The position numbers and the translations under genes are program-made. The notes under the pieces were generated by a model. The model did no database searches and had not been told where the DNA came from. It saw only the letters and a program-made list of their open reading frames with translations. A DNA stretch of 42,927 nt from JAAYJR01 sp964563975 (GTDB lineage Bacteria; Bacteroidota; Bacteroidia; Bacteroidales; Prolixibacteraceae), in NCBI GenBank assembly GCA_964563975.1, contig CAZLZJ010000015.1:1-42927 (forward strand). Reading direction: 5' to 3'. Shown piece by piece: positions 15,101 to 23,271 of the stretch. The first letter of the stretch is position 1. Every line of letters starts with the position of its first letter.

Positions 15101-15816
15101 TTGGCGATCCCGGTGTCAGCAGCATAATACAAAAACCTGCTATCCCCGGCGTGGAAGAGTGGCCGAAAATAATTTTACTTGATAAAGAGAAAGAGTTGAT
15201 CGGGATTTATCTGACATCACATCCATTGGATGACTATAAATTGGAAATAGACAATTTCTGCTCTAAAGAGGTGTCATTAAAAGAGCTGAAAAATGATATC
15301 GTAAAATATAAAAACCGTGAATTTTCAGTGGGAGGAATGGTAACTGACGCACGGGAAAGTATTTCTAAAAATGGAAAACCCTACAGTACCCTGACTCTTG
15401 CGGATTACTCAGACTCTTATGAATTTTTCTTTTTCGGGCAAGATTATGTGAATTTTCAAAAATATTGTAAACCGGGGCTGTTCCTGATGGTAAAAGGAGC
15501 AGTAAGGCAAAAATTCAGAAGTGAATTTTATGAATTTAAAGCAACCAAAATTGAACTGCTTTCTGAAGTGCGTAAGAAATATGTAAAAAGTGTTACCATT
15601 AATATTCCTTTAAATATAATATCTGAAAATATAATTGAGGAGCTTGAAAAGCTCGTTAAAAACAATAAAGGCAATACTTTGTTGAAATTTAAAGTAATTG
15701 ATCCGGAAAGCAGCCTCACATTGCAGCTCTTTTCGCGAAATACAAAAATTAAACTCACAAACAACCTTGTGGAGTATTTGAAGGAGAAGCCGGAAATAGG
15801 GTATACAATTAATTAA
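12169..15816 (+). CDS. dnaE: DNA polymerase III subunit alpha
   Basis: A 1215-residue replicative polymerase catalytic subunit. The N-terminal PHP domain shows THLHVHSQYSILDG near 5-18, LTDHGTMFG near 40-48 and ATNDVHF near 212-218. The C-family palm has GPGRGSAAGAA near 402-412, the catalytic pair Asp445 and Asp447 in PDVDIDF, and a third conserved aspartate, probably Asp670, in RFEDLVAMNALYRPGP. The tandem helix-hairpin-helix region is near 880-930. An OB-fold (FSVGGMVTDARESISKNGK onward) covers about 1050-1130. The metal ligands of the PHP domain look mostly intact. No dedicated proofreading exonuclease domain is present. trxA and the DUF58 gene follow closely on the same strand. Confidence 0.97.
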   Translation: MFPFTHLHVHSQYSILDGAASIYSLVNKAQEDGMTALALTDHGTMFGIKEFHQTCIKSNIKPILGCETYVAARTINDKTTKEDRYGDHLILLAKNKTGYKNLIRLITIANNKGFYYKPRIDKELLAKYSEGLIVTSACLGGEVPRLLGNNSIADAEKALLWYKEIFGDDYYLELMRHPSEDPQLREEVFETQQRVNKEIIELAHKHNIKLIATNDVHFTNAEDADAHDLLICLNTGKDLDDPTRMRYTKQEWFKTGEEMNQLFADIPEALENIAEIVNKVESYELDAPPIMPVFPIPENFGSEKDFKNKYPESKLIEEFGKEGVSRLGGYNKAIRVKMESDYLKHLTYKGALLKYGDPVPLEIVKRLDFELNTITQMGFPGYFLIVQDFINAARKMGVLVGPGRGSAAGAAVSYCTGITNIDPIKYNLLFERFLNPARISLPDVDIDFDDDGRQLVLDYVAQKYGQDKVAHICTFGTMGAKMAIRDVARVLKLPLPEADRLAKLVPEIPKITFDKAFKSSPELKKEKNSDNPLIAKTIKYAETLEGSVRQTGVHACGVLISRDPLTDHIPLMPTKDSENLYTTQYDGRYVESIGLLKMDFLGLKTLSIIKETIENIRLSKGEEIDIENIPWNDQKTFKLFSHGETTAIFQFESEGMKKHLRELKPNRFEDLVAMNALYRPGPMEYIPTYIARKHGRQKVEYDLPIMEKYLSETYGITVFQEQVMLLSRLLANFTRGDSDTLRKAMGKKITSLMDKLKVKFTEGCKTNFKFIDECNLVGKKPEEVIEKIWKDWEAFASYAFNKSHSVCYAYIAYQTGYLKAHFPGEFMAANMSRNLNNISEITKLMTECHRMNLKVLGPDVNESFSKFTANRNGNLRFGMAAIKGVGSAATKDIIKVRKKYGPFKTIFDFAEKVNLQTVNKKNLEALAMAGAFDNLDGIKRSSFFAGENENDETSFIEKLIRYGNRIQAEKNSLQQSLFGDPGVSSIIQKPAIPGVEEWPKIILLDKEKELIGIYLTSHPLDDYKLEIDNFCSKEVSLKELKNDIVKYKNREFSVGGMVTDARESISKNGKPYSTLTLADYSDSYEFFFFGQDYVNFQKYCKPGLFLMVKGAVRQKFRSEFYEFKATKIELLSEVRKKYVKSVTINIPLNIISENIIEELEKLVKNNKGNTLLKFKVIDPESSLTLQLFSRNTKIKLTNNLVEYLKEKPEIGYTIN

Positions 15817-15847
15817 TTTTTTATAACAATATTTTAAATTAAAAATT

Positions 15848-16165
15848 ATGGCAATAGAAATTACTGACTCCAATTATGAAGAATTGATTTTAAAGTCTGA
15901 CAAACCGGTAATGATAGATTTCTGGGCAATATGGTGTGGACCTTGCCGGATGATTGCACCCATAGTAGAGGAGATGACACAAGAGTATAATGGTAAAGCC
16001 CTGATTGGCAAAGTAGATGTAGATTCGAATCCAAATATTGCCATAAAATACGGTATTCGAAATATACCAACAGTACTATTTATTAAAAACGGAGAGATAG
16101 CCGACAAACAGGTTGGAGTAGCACCTAAACAGGTATTTACCACAAAACTGGATGCTCTTATTTAA
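15848..16165 (+). CDS. trxA: thioredoxin
   Basis: A 105-residue cytoplasmic thioredoxin that reduces protein disulfides. The active site WCGPC is at residues 29-33 (Cys30, Cys33), preceded by VMIDFWAI, and the cis-proline loop is GIRNIPTVLFIKNGE near 69-83. No signal peptide is present. Length is normal. The residue before WCGPC is Ile where most thioredoxins have Glu, Pro or Ser, a minor variation. It lies 31 bases downstream of dnaE and 14 bases upstream of the DUF58 gene. Confidence 0.96.
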   Translation: MAIEITDSNYEELILKSDKPVMIDFWAIWCGPCRMIAPIVEEMTQEYNGKALIGKVDVDSNPNIAIKYGIRNIPTVLFIKNGEIADKQVGVAPKQVFTTKLDALI

Positions 16166-16179
16166 TTAAATTAATTTTT

Positions 16180-17109
16180 TTGAAAAATATTTTTGATATA
16201 GAACAATTTCATCAGTTCGATAATCTCGGACTGATTGCCAGGGAGGTGGTTGAAGGATTTATCACGGGCCTTCACAGGAGTCCCTTTCACGGATTCTCAG
16301 TTGAATTTGCAGAACACCGTCTTTATAACCAGGGGGAATCAACAAAACATATCGACTGGAAATTGTATGCCCGCACTGATAAACTTTTCATAAAGCAGTT
16401 TGAAGAGGAGACTAATTTAAGGTGTCAGATTATAATTGACACCTCCTCTTCTATGCTTTACCCCTATAATAAAGGAGACAAGCATCTGCGAAATAAGTTG
16501 GCATTCTCGGTTTATGCAGCTGCAGCATTAATATATATGCTTAGAAAACAACGCGATGCGGTTGGCCTGACTCTATTTTCCGATCATGTGGAATTTCATG
16601 CAGAGCCCAGACTATCGTCGGTTAATGCAGAGCTTATGTATGGCAAAATGGCTGAGTTAATCAGGCCGGAAAATATCAGGCTTCGAAAAAATACAAATGC
16701 TGCGGGAGTGCTACACCAGATAGCCGAAAATATACATAAAAGGTCGCTGGTTATTATCTTCAGCGATATGATAGATGATAATAGAACAGACGAGCTTTTT
16801 TCAGCCTTGCAGCATCTCCGTTATAATAAACATGAAGTCATTCTTTTCAATGTAAATGATCACGCCGGGGAACTTGAATTCAGTTTCAGCAACCGGCCTT
16901 ATAAATTTATTGATCTGGAAACAGGCCAAACTCTCAAGTTCAATCCCTTTGAAGTCAGAAAAGAGTACATTTCAACTGTCAGCTCATATTTTGAAAATCT
17001 GAAAACCAAATGCGGACAATACCAGATCGATCTGGCAGAGGCCGATATAAATAAAGATTTTAAAGAGGTACTCCTGGCATATCTGGTTAAAAGAAAAAAG
17101 CTCTTTTAA
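16180..17109 (+). CDS. DUF58 domain-containing (vWA-like) protein
   Basis: A 309-residue cytoplasmic protein. The DUF58 core shows GFSVEFAEHRLYNQGESTKH then IDWKLYARTDKLFIKQFEEE near 43-85, followed by a von Willebrand A-like fold with a MIDAS-type IIDTSSSM near 88-95 and IIFSDMIDD near 191-199. In Bacteroidota these proteins usually accompany a MoxR ATPase and BatA/BatB proteins; none of these is here, although trxA is. The function is unresolved, probably a MoxR-linked chaperone or assembly role. The start is TTG at 16180 (KNIFDIEQFHQF follows), because no ATG occurs before the conserved domain. It has no Shine-Dalgarno sequence. Confidence 0.88.
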   Translation: MKNIFDIEQFHQFDNLGLIAREVVEGFITGLHRSPFHGFSVEFAEHRLYNQGESTKHIDWKLYARTDKLFIKQFEEETNLRCQIIIDTSSSMLYPYNKGDKHLRNKLAFSVYAAAALIYMLRKQRDAVGLTLFSDHVEFHAEPRLSSVNAELMYGKMAELIRPENIRLRKNTNAAGVLHQIAENIHKRSLVIIFSDMIDDNRTDELFSALQHLRYNKHEVILFNVNDHAGELEFSFSNRPYKFIDLETGQTLKFNPFEVRKEYISTVSSYFENLKTKCGQYQIDLAEADINKDFKEVLLAYLVKRKKLF

Positions 17110-17183
17110 ATTCTTCACTGCATACTTCTCTTTTCTTAATCCTTTTCCCTAACTTTAGCCTGTTAACTCCTAAATATTTATCT

Positions 17184-18722
17184 ATGTTGGTTAAAGCATA
17201 CGGAAGTGCAGTAAGCGGGATTGATGCCACAACTATCACCATTGAAGTTAATGTTACAAGAGGAATAAAATTTATGATCGTAGGCCTTCCTGACAATGCC
17301 GTCAGGGAGAGCCAGCAACGCATTGAGTCAGCCCTCAGGCTGAATGGCTTTAAATGGCCGGGGTTTAAGATCATAGTAAATATGGCCCCGGCTGATATTC
17401 GTAAGGAGGGATCTGCTTATGATCTGCCTCTTGCAGCAGCAATCCTTGCAGCCTCAGGCCAGATAAAAAAAGAGCTGTTAAATAAATTTGTGCTTATGGG
17501 GGAACTTTCTCTCGATGGCACTCTTCAACCTATAAAAGGAGTACTTCCAATTGCCATAAATGCTCGAAAAGAGCAGTTTGAAGGAATTATCATTCCCGGG
17601 CAAAATGCAGGTGAAGCAGCAGTTGTGGACAGATTAAAGGTGTTTGGTGCAGAAAATATATCAGAAGTCATCCGCTTCCTGAATGGGGAAAATAATCTAA
17701 AACAGGCCCATTTTGATAGCAGAAATGAATTTTGTAAAAATAGAAATAGCCATAATTTGGATTTTTCGGAAGTCAAAGGGCAGGAAAATATAAAAAGAGC
17801 TCTTGAAATAGCTGCTGCCGGAAGCCATAATATCCTTTTAATTGGTCCTCCGGGATCAGGAAAGACAATGCTGGCTAAAAGGATTCCGACAATCCTGCCC
17901 CCTTTTACACTGCAGGAAGCTTTGGAAACCACAAAAATTCATTCTGTTGCAGGCAAAACCGGAAAAGATAAAACCCTGTTGACTCAACGCCCATTCAGAT
18001 CGCCGCATCACACTATCAGTAATGTAGCATTAGTGGGGGGCGGCAATTATCCACAACCGGGAGAGATATCACTGGCACATAACGGTGTGCTGTTCCTTGA
18101 CGAATTAACCGAGTTTAAAAGAAATGTTCTTGAAGTAATGCGACAGCCGCTTGAAGAGAAAATCATCACTATTTCAAGAGCAAAACTATCTGTTGAATAC
18201 CCTGCTGACTTTATGCTTGTTGCAGCAATGAATCCTTGCCCGTGCGGCTATTACAATCATCCCGTAAAAGAGTGCAGATGCGCACCCGGTGTTGTTCAAA
18301 AATATCTGAATAAAATATCCGGACCACTGCTCGACCGGATTGACATTCACATAGAAGTTGTTCCCGTACCTTTTAAAAAGCTTACAGAAACCAACAGGTC
18401 GGAAACCAGCAAATCGGTAAGGGAAAGAGTGATTTTTGCCCGAAAGATACAAGAAAAAAGATTTTCTCCCTATCAAGGAATCTATTCCAATTCACAAATG
18501 AACTCTAATCTTCTTCAAAAATTTGCCAAACTGGATTCAACCTGCAACGAATTGATAAAAACGGCCATTAACAGGCTCAGCTTGTCAGCCAGAGCTTACG
18601 ACCGCATATTAAAAGTCGCCCGCACAATTTCAGACCTGGAAGGCAGGGACAATATATCAGCCGCCCATCTTTCAGAAGCTATACACTATCGAAGCCTTGA
18701 CCGTGAAAATTGGGGAATATGA
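17184..18722 (+). CDS. comM: YifB/ComM family Mg chelatase-like AAA ATPase
   Basis: A 512-residue protein with an N-terminal Lon-protease-like fold domain (FMIVGLPDNAVRESQQRI near 31-48; MAPADIRKEGSAYDLPLAAA near 67-86), then an AAA+ Mg-chelatase module with Walker A GPPGSGKT near 220-227, Walker B GVLFLDEL near 302-309 and sensor MNPCPCGYY near 350. A four-cysteine cluster in NPCPCGYY with ECRC probably binds zinc. The C-terminal domain (SLSARAYDRILKVARTI) completes the family. ComM in naturally competent bacteria is a helicase that drives branch migration during DNA uptake and recombination; whether this organism is competent cannot be seen. It lies 74 bases after the DUF58 gene, with a weak promoter-like TAACTTTA in the gap. 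Confidence 0.94.
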   Translation: MLVKAYGSAVSGIDATTITIEVNVTRGIKFMIVGLPDNAVRESQQRIESALRLNGFKWPGFKIIVNMAPADIRKEGSAYDLPLAAAILAASGQIKKELLNKFVLMGELSLDGTLQPIKGVLPIAINARKEQFEGIIIPGQNAGEAAVVDRLKVFGAENISEVIRFLNGENNLKQAHFDSRNEFCKNRNSHNLDFSEVKGQENIKRALEIAAAGSHNILLIGPPGSGKTMLAKRIPTILPPFTLQEALETTKIHSVAGKTGKDKTLLTQRPFRSPHHTISNVALVGGGNYPQPGEISLAHNGVLFLDELTEFKRNVLEVMRQPLEEKIITISRAKLSVEYPADFMLVAAMNPCPCGYYNHPVKECRCAPGVVQKYLNKISGPLLDRIDIHIEVVPVPFKKLTETNRSETSKSVRERVIFARKIQEKRFSPYQGIYSNSQMNSNLLQKFAKLDSTCNELIKTAINRLSLSARAYDRILKVARTISDLEGRDNISAAHLSEAIHYRSLDRENWGI

Positions 18723-18758
18723 AAATAAATATCCACCAAATAACACCATACGTAAAGC

Positions 18759-19274
18759 CTATCCGGAGATACCGGATCTCAATAAATCAAGACAGGTGTA
18801 GTTAAAATTATTTTTTTGATCATAATACTCTTTACGTGAAATCTCTAACCATTCAGAAAAATCTATCTCCGGAAAAAATATATCCGCATCAAAATTTTTA
18901 TGTATAAGTGTAAGATAAAGCTTCCCGGCCAATGGGTAGAAGAGGCGATAAACCATACCGCCGCCAATAACAAAGGCTTCAGGCTCATCTTTCACTTTTT
19001 CAAGTGCCTCCTCCACTGAAAAAGCAGTTTCACACCCCTCAAAATAATCATCCGGTTTATCGGTCAGCACAATATGCCTTCGCTCAGGAAGAGGCCACTT
19101 GGGTAAAGAGAGCAAAGTATTTCTGCCCATAATAAGAGAGTGACCTGTAGTGATTTTTTTAAACCTTTTTAAATCCTGCGGTAAATGAAAAAGAAGTTCA
19201 TTATTCTTTCCTATACCATAATTTTCTGTAACGGCCACTATAATTGAAATATTCTTATAAATCACCTGCTCCAT
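18759..19274 (-). CDS. folA: dihydrofolate reductase
   Basis: A 171-residue DHFR reducing dihydrofolate with NADPH. Marks are SIIVAVTENYGIGKNNELLFHLPQDLKRF (residues 10-38, with the Met20-type loop and the acidic/Asp contact in LPQDL), the NADPH-binding SLIMGRNTLLSLP near 45-57, RRHIVLT near 64-70 and FVIGGGMVYRLFYP near 95-108. The gene begins one base after thyA ends, so the two are co-transcribed. It uses the NADPH that the transhydrogenase upstream in the same run would supply. It converges on comM with 36 bases between; a short ATCCGG/CCGGAT inverted repeat there lacks a T run. Confidence 0.95.
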   Translation of the reverse strand: MEQVIYKNISIIVAVTENYGIGKNNELLFHLPQDLKRFKKITTGHSLIMGRNTLLSLPKWPLPERRHIVLTDKPDDYFEGCETAFSVEEALEKVKDEPEAFVIGGGMVYRLFYPLAGKLYLTLIHKNFDADIFFPEIDFSEWLEISRKEYYDQKNNFNYTCLDLLRSGISG

Positions 19275-19275
19275 A

Positions 19276-20070
19276 TTATACTGATACCTGCCCTTTAATA
19301 TGAGGGTGCGCCTGGTAATTAACTAATTCAAAATCTTCATATTTAAAGTCAAAAATATTTTTTACATCCTGATTGATCATCATTGCAGGAAGAGGAAATG
19401 GCTTTCTGGTAAGCTGGAGCTTAACCTGCCCGATATGATTGGAATAGATATGCACGTCACCAAATGTATGTACAAAATCTCCCGGTTCCAATCCTGTTAC
19501 CCGGGCTACCATAAGGGTAAGAAGGGCATATGATGCAATATTAAAAGGCACGCCTAAAAATACGTCTGCACTTCGCTGATACAACTGGCATGACAGTTTG
19601 CCCTGTGCCACATAAAACTGAAATAAAATATGGCATGGCGGAAGATTCATCTTGTCAAGCTCTCCCACATTCCAGGCACTGACAATATGCCTTCGGGAAT
19701 CGGGATTGTTTTTAATCGAATTGATCAGTTCGGTGATTTGATCAACATACTTTCCTTCAGGAGTTGGCCAGCTGCGCCACTGATATCCGTAAATATGCCC
19801 AAGGTTACCGTCAGGATCAGCCCATTCATTCCATATCCTTACTCCGTGTTCCTGTAAATATCTGACATTTGTATCGCCGGCAAGAAACCACAATAATTCA
19901 TAAATAATAGATTTAAGATGAAGCTTTTTTGTAGTTATAACCGGAAATCCTTCATTAAGACTAAATCTCATCTGATGTCCGAATATACTCAAAGTACCGG
20001 TTCCCGTACGGTCTGCTTTTTCAACTCCTTTTTCAAGAATTGTCTCAAGAAGATGCAGATATTGCTTCAT
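19276..20070 (-). CDS. thyA: thymidylate synthase
   Basis: A 264-residue ThyA, the same length as the E. coli enzyme, converting dUMP to dTMP with methylenetetrahydrofolate and releasing dihydrofolate. Marks are the phosphate-binding DRTGTGT at 20-26, WNEWADPDGNLGHIYGYQWR around 80-99, the catalytic Cys146 in LPPCHILFQF, the arginine pair in PDSRRHIVSAWN, QRSADVFLGVPFNIASYALL and the DVHIYSNH folate/uracil contact region. The gene starts five bases after pntB and ends one base before folA, so the run pntA1-pntA2-pntB-thyA-folA looks like one operon. Confidence 0.97.
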   Translation of the reverse strand: MKQYLHLLETILEKGVEKADRTGTGTLSIFGHQMRFSLNEGFPVITTKKLHLKSIIYELLWFLAGDTNVRYLQEHGVRIWNEWADPDGNLGHIYGYQWRSWPTPEGKYVDQITELINSIKNNPDSRRHIVSAWNVGELDKMNLPPCHILFQFYVAQGKLSCQLYQRSADVFLGVPFNIASYALLTLMVARVTGLEPGDFVHTFGDVHIYSNHIGQVKLQLTRKPFPLPAMMINQDVKNIFDFKYEDFELVNYQAHPHIKGQVSV

Positions 20071-20075
20071 CTGAA

Positions 20076-21554
20076 TTAATTTAAATTTTTCAACAAATCA
20101 GCAAGCGTTACCGATGCATCACCCTGTATAACAGCAACTCCATCTTTTTTCAAATAGAGTGGATTTTCAACTCCCGAATATCCGGGCTGAAGGTCATAAT
20201 TAAAAATCAATATATTACTGCACTGATCAACATTCAATATCGGCATACCATAAATAGGAGTACCTTCTGCATCACGTGCTGCCGGATTAAGTACATCATT
20301 TGCACCTATGACAATCGTAAGATCAACATCCTTAAAATCATCGTTAATATCGTCCATCTCATATACATCATCAAAGGGAACACCTGCTTCTATCAGCAGT
20401 ACATCCATATGCCCGGGCATCCTGCCTGCCACCGGATGTATTGCATACCTGACATTTGCACCCTTATTTTTAAGCTTTACGGCAAGCTGTTTTACCAGAT
20501 GCTGCGCCTGTGCCAGGGCCATCCCGTAACCGGGAACTATTATAATCTCTTTGGCATTGTTGATAAGCCCTGTAACATCAACTTCTTTTCCGGGATCGTC
20601 AGGCTTTTCTGTAATTGCATCACTATCCTGATCCGCTTCAACTGCTCCGGTTATACCTGGCTCTGAAGATATTGCTTTTTCATTGCTTTGCAATGCTGTC
20701 TTACCAAGTAAAATATCTGCAAGACTCCTGTTCATGGCCCTGCACATTATACGTGTAAGAAAAAGCCCGGACGCTCCGACAATACCTCCTATGGAAACCA
20801 ATAGTATATCAATGACAGCAAAGCCTGCTATTGCCGCAGCCACACCGCTAAGACTGTTAAGCAGCGAAATAGTGATCGGCATGTCGGCTCCCCCCACCCT
20901 TATAGCAAAAATAAATCCAAAAGCCGCCGAAACAAGAACTATTGAAATTATGAAAATTATCCCGCCAATATCCTGCCAAAAAGTGCCCATTATTGTCAGC
21001 AACACCAGAATAATCAACAAAAGCGTTGAATAGAGCTGATGATTTCTCAAAATAACCGGCTTTTGTGTCAACACTTTATGCAGCTTTCCTGCTGCCACAA
21101 GGCTGCCCGATAAAGTTACCACTCCTACTGCTACGGCAACTACTGAAGTTATTCTGCCAAAAATATCGCCATCTCCTTTTAACGTCAAAAAAGCAAAAGC
21201 TGCCACTATAGCTGAAGCAGCCCCCCCTAAACCATTAAGAAGTGCTACCAGCTGAGGCATCTCAATCATCTTTACTTTCGAAGCAACTCTTAATCCGATT
21301 AACAATCCCACTGCCATACCCGGATAAATAGCCCAAACCGGAATAATATCTTTTTTTACAAGAGTAATAACTATTCCCAGAGCTATAGCCAGGGCACTTA
21401 AACGATTACCTAATTTTGCCGTTTTAACCCTGCTCATTAAATGAATGCCCAGCAAAACATTAAGCGATAAAAGAACACACAAAATATAGTATACCCCATC
21501 TGACAATATGAGAGAGGTAGAAAAATTTAAGATTATCAGCAGTTTATTCATCAT
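20076..21554 (-). CDS. pntB: NAD(P) transhydrogenase subunit beta
   Basis: A 492-residue membrane protein of the proton-translocating transhydrogenase, which drives NADPH formation from NADH with the proton gradient. The first about 290 residues hold eight or nine membrane helices (for example VGVVTLSGSLVAAGKL and GGADMPITISLLNSLSG). A hydrophilic linker follows. The C-terminal dIII domain binds NADP(H): IIIVPGYGMALAQAQ, HPVAGRMPGHMDVLL, VIGANDVLNPAA and NYDLQPGYSGVENPL. I chose the ATG at 21554, which overlaps the pntA2 stop by 11 bases (a second ATG follows at 21551), rather than the longer frame to 21626 that runs deep into pntA2. It is five bases from thyA. Confidence 0.94.
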   Translation of the reverse strand: MMNKLLIILNFSTSLILSDGVYYILCVLLSLNVLLGIHLMSRVKTAKLGNRLSALAIALGIVITLVKKDIIPVWAIYPGMAVGLLIGLRVASKVKMIEMPQLVALLNGLGGAASAIVAAFAFLTLKGDGDIFGRITSVVAVAVGVVTLSGSLVAAGKLHKVLTQKPVILRNHQLYSTLLLIILVLLTIMGTFWQDIGGIIFIISIVLVSAAFGFIFAIRVGGADMPITISLLNSLSGVAAAIAGFAVIDILLVSIGGIVGASGLFLTRIMCRAMNRSLADILLGKTALQSNEKAISSEPGITGAVEADQDSDAITEKPDDPGKEVDVTGLINNAKEIIIVPGYGMALAQAQHLVKQLAVKLKNKGANVRYAIHPVAGRMPGHMDVLLIEAGVPFDDVYEMDDINDDFKDVDLTIVIGANDVLNPAARDAEGTPIYGMPILNVDQCSNILIFNYDLQPGYSGVENPLYLKKDGVAVIQGDASVTLADLLKNLN

Positions 21555-21861
21555 TCTCGTCATTTTGTTTACTACGTCCAAACATCTTAAGCATCCTGTC
21601 GGTAACAGCAAACCCTCCAGCAACATTTATCATTGCAAGAATAATAGCCAAAGATCCAAACAGATAACCGGCTACCGGACTGCTACCCGAAAGGGCCGTA
21701 GCTGTAGCCAGCAAAGCGCCAACAATAGTAACTCCCGAAAGGGCATTCATCCCCGACATCAGAGGAGTGTGCAAACGCGAAGGCACATTGTTAATCAACA
21801 AATAGCCCACCACTGCTGCAACAATAAAGATAACTACAAGTATAAACTGAATTAATGTCAT
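21544..21861 (-). CDS. pntA2: NAD(P) transhydrogenase alpha subunit, membrane part
   Basis: A 105-residue membrane protein equal to the C-terminal part of E. coli PntA. It has three or four membrane segments, with RLHTPLMSGMNALSGVTIVGAL near residues 29-50, the hallmark of the dII domain that helps form the proton path. I chose the ATG at 21861 (MTLIQFILVVIF), 28 bases after pntA1; a longer frame from 21906 would overlap pntA1 and add a polar stretch. The split of PntA into two polypeptides is common in many bacteria. It overlaps the pntB start. Confidence 0.93.
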   Translation of the reverse strand: MTLIQFILVVIFIVAAVVGYLLINNVPSRLHTPLMSGMNALSGVTIVGALLATATALSGSSPVAGYLFGSLAIILAMINVAGGFAVTDRMLKMFGRSKQNDENDE

Positions 21862-21889
21862 AGTAAAAAATTTAGTTTCTGAAATTAAT

Positions 21890-23047
21890 TTAAGCCATAG
21901 CTTCAAGAGTTCCTTTATGAACTATTTGCCCTTCGCGGGTAACAAGTATGGAAGAGATAATCTCATCGCTCATATCAAGAGTGATCTTACCATCACTGGT
22001 CAAAAAATCAAGCAGATTAAATATATTTCTGGAAAACATAATTGTTGAACTGGTTGAAAGCATACCCGGTATATTTTTTATACCTTTTATAATCACTCCA
22101 TGTTTTGTTTCCACAGACCCCGGAGGAGTGATCTCACAGTTGCCCCCCTGATCGATTGACACATCAACGATACAGCTTCCCGGCTGCATAGTCTTAACCA
22201 TCTCCTCTGTTATCAGTACCGGTGCAACCTTGCCCTGAATGAGAGCCGAACAAAACACTATGTCGGCACGAGATACAATTTCAGCAAGACGTTCACGTTC
22301 AGCCTTAAGCCACTTCTCAGGCAGCTGATTGGCATGCTTTCCATCAGAATCCACTGCAATCTCTTCAGGCACACCCGTATCAACGATAATTGCACCTAGC
22401 GACTCAGCATTCTTATTAGCTTCAGGCCTGATATCTGCCGAATAGACCGTTGCACCCAGCCCTTTTGCCGTAGCAAGGGCTCTAAGACCTGCCACACCTG
22501 CGCCGATTATCAGAACAGTTGCAGGTCTCAAACGTCCAACTGCACTGGTAACAAAAGGAACAAATTTACTGATTGCATTTACTCCCAGTATCATACCCTT
22601 ATAACCGGCACAAGCACTCATTGATGAAAGAGCATCCATTGACTGTGCACGGCTTATTCGCGGAATCCCGTCAAGGGTAAGACCAATAATCCCTTTTTCA
22701 GCCATCTGCCTGATCATCGCGTGATTAGCAGGTGATGCAGGATGTAAAAAAGATATCAGATACTGCCCTTTGTGCATCATTTCCAGCTCATGAATCCCCT
22801 GTTCATGATCATGAAGCGGCTCTTTTACCTTGAGTATCACCTCACTTCGGGCAAACAACTCTTTTACATCATCTACAATGACAGCCCCTTCTGCCCGATA
22901 GGATTCGTCATCATAATGTGACCCGATGCCGGCACCCTTTTCAAAAAGTACCGTAGCGCCGGAGGCAACCATCTTTTTTACCGTCTCGGGAATTGCCGAA
23001 ACACGATTCTCGCCCGGCATGATCTCTTTAGGAATACCTATAATCAT
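21890..23047 (-). CDS. pntA1: NAD(P) transhydrogenase alpha subunit, NAD-binding part
   Basis: A 385-residue soluble dI domain that binds NAD(H). It starts MIIGIPKEIMPGENRVSAIP, shared with alanine dehydrogenases. Further marks are LISFLHPASPAN near 93-104, RAQSMDALSSMSACAGYK near 133-150, the Rossmann loop VLIIGAGVAGLRA near 177-189, SADIRPEA near 198-205, and CSALIQGKVAPVLITEEMV. The DALSSM region and lack of the alanine-dehydrogenase catalytic pattern argue for transhydrogenase, as do the adjoining pntA2 and pntB genes. It is the first gene of the operon with a promoter at 23089-23121. Confidence 0.94.
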   Translation of the reverse strand: MIIGIPKEIMPGENRVSAIPETVKKMVASGATVLFEKGAGIGSHYDDESYRAEGAVIVDDVKELFARSEVILKVKEPLHDHEQGIHELEMMHKGQYLISFLHPASPANHAMIRQMAEKGIIGLTLDGIPRISRAQSMDALSSMSACAGYKGMILGVNAISKFVPFVTSAVGRLRPATVLIIGAGVAGLRALATAKGLGATVYSADIRPEANKNAESLGAIIVDTGVPEEIAVDSDGKHANQLPEKWLKAERERLAEIVSRADIVFCSALIQGKVAPVLITEEMVKTMQPGSCIVDVSIDQGGNCEITPPGSVETKHGVIIKGIKNIPGMLSTSSTIMFSRNIFNLLDFLTSDGKITLDMSDEIISSILVTREGQIVHKGTLEAMA

Positions 23048-23088
23048 AGTTAAAAATTATTAAAAATGTTATACCAAAATAATTTGTC

Positions 23089-23121
23089 CAAAGTTATCAA
23101 AATATGATACAAATACTCAAA
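23089..23121 (-). promoter_or_regulatory. promoter of the pnt-thyA-folA operon
   Basis: On the minus strand TTTG (23118-23121), 21 bases, then TAACTTTG (23089-23096), both matching the Bacteroidota consensus. Transcription would start near 23083, about 35 bases before pntA1. It lies in the 224-base gap shared with the divergent aminotransferase; I see no other feature there besides the two promoters. Confidence 0.65.
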
Positions 23122-23221
23122 TATCAACTTAATTTAAAATATCCGGTATCAGAAATTTAGAAGAGTTTATGCGAAGTTGCCTTTTAACCGGCAACCCTGA
23201 TCAAATATACAGCAATATCCA

Positions 23222-23250
23222 TTGTTTTATGACTGATACTTGTATCTTTG
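23222..23250 (+). promoter_or_regulatory. promoter of the aminotransferase gene
   Basis: TTG (23222-23224), 18 bases, then TATCTTTG (23243-23250) followed by CC. Transcription would start near 23256, giving a leader of only about 16 bases before the ATG at 23272. Confidence 0.7.
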
Positions 23251-23271
23251 CCTTATCTAAAATTTTACAAA

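Noticed and set aside
18761..18777. ATCCGG/CCGGAT hairpin between comM and folA as a bidirectional terminator
   Set aside because: The stem is only 6 bp, overlaps the end of folA and has no T run on either side.
21555..21626. Extended N-terminus of PntB
   Set aside because: It would overlap pntA2 by over 80 bases and adds a polar stretch absent from the family.
23248..23271. TTG start eight codons upstream for the aminotransferase
   Set aside because: It falls within the -7 promoter box, so those codons would not be transcribed.
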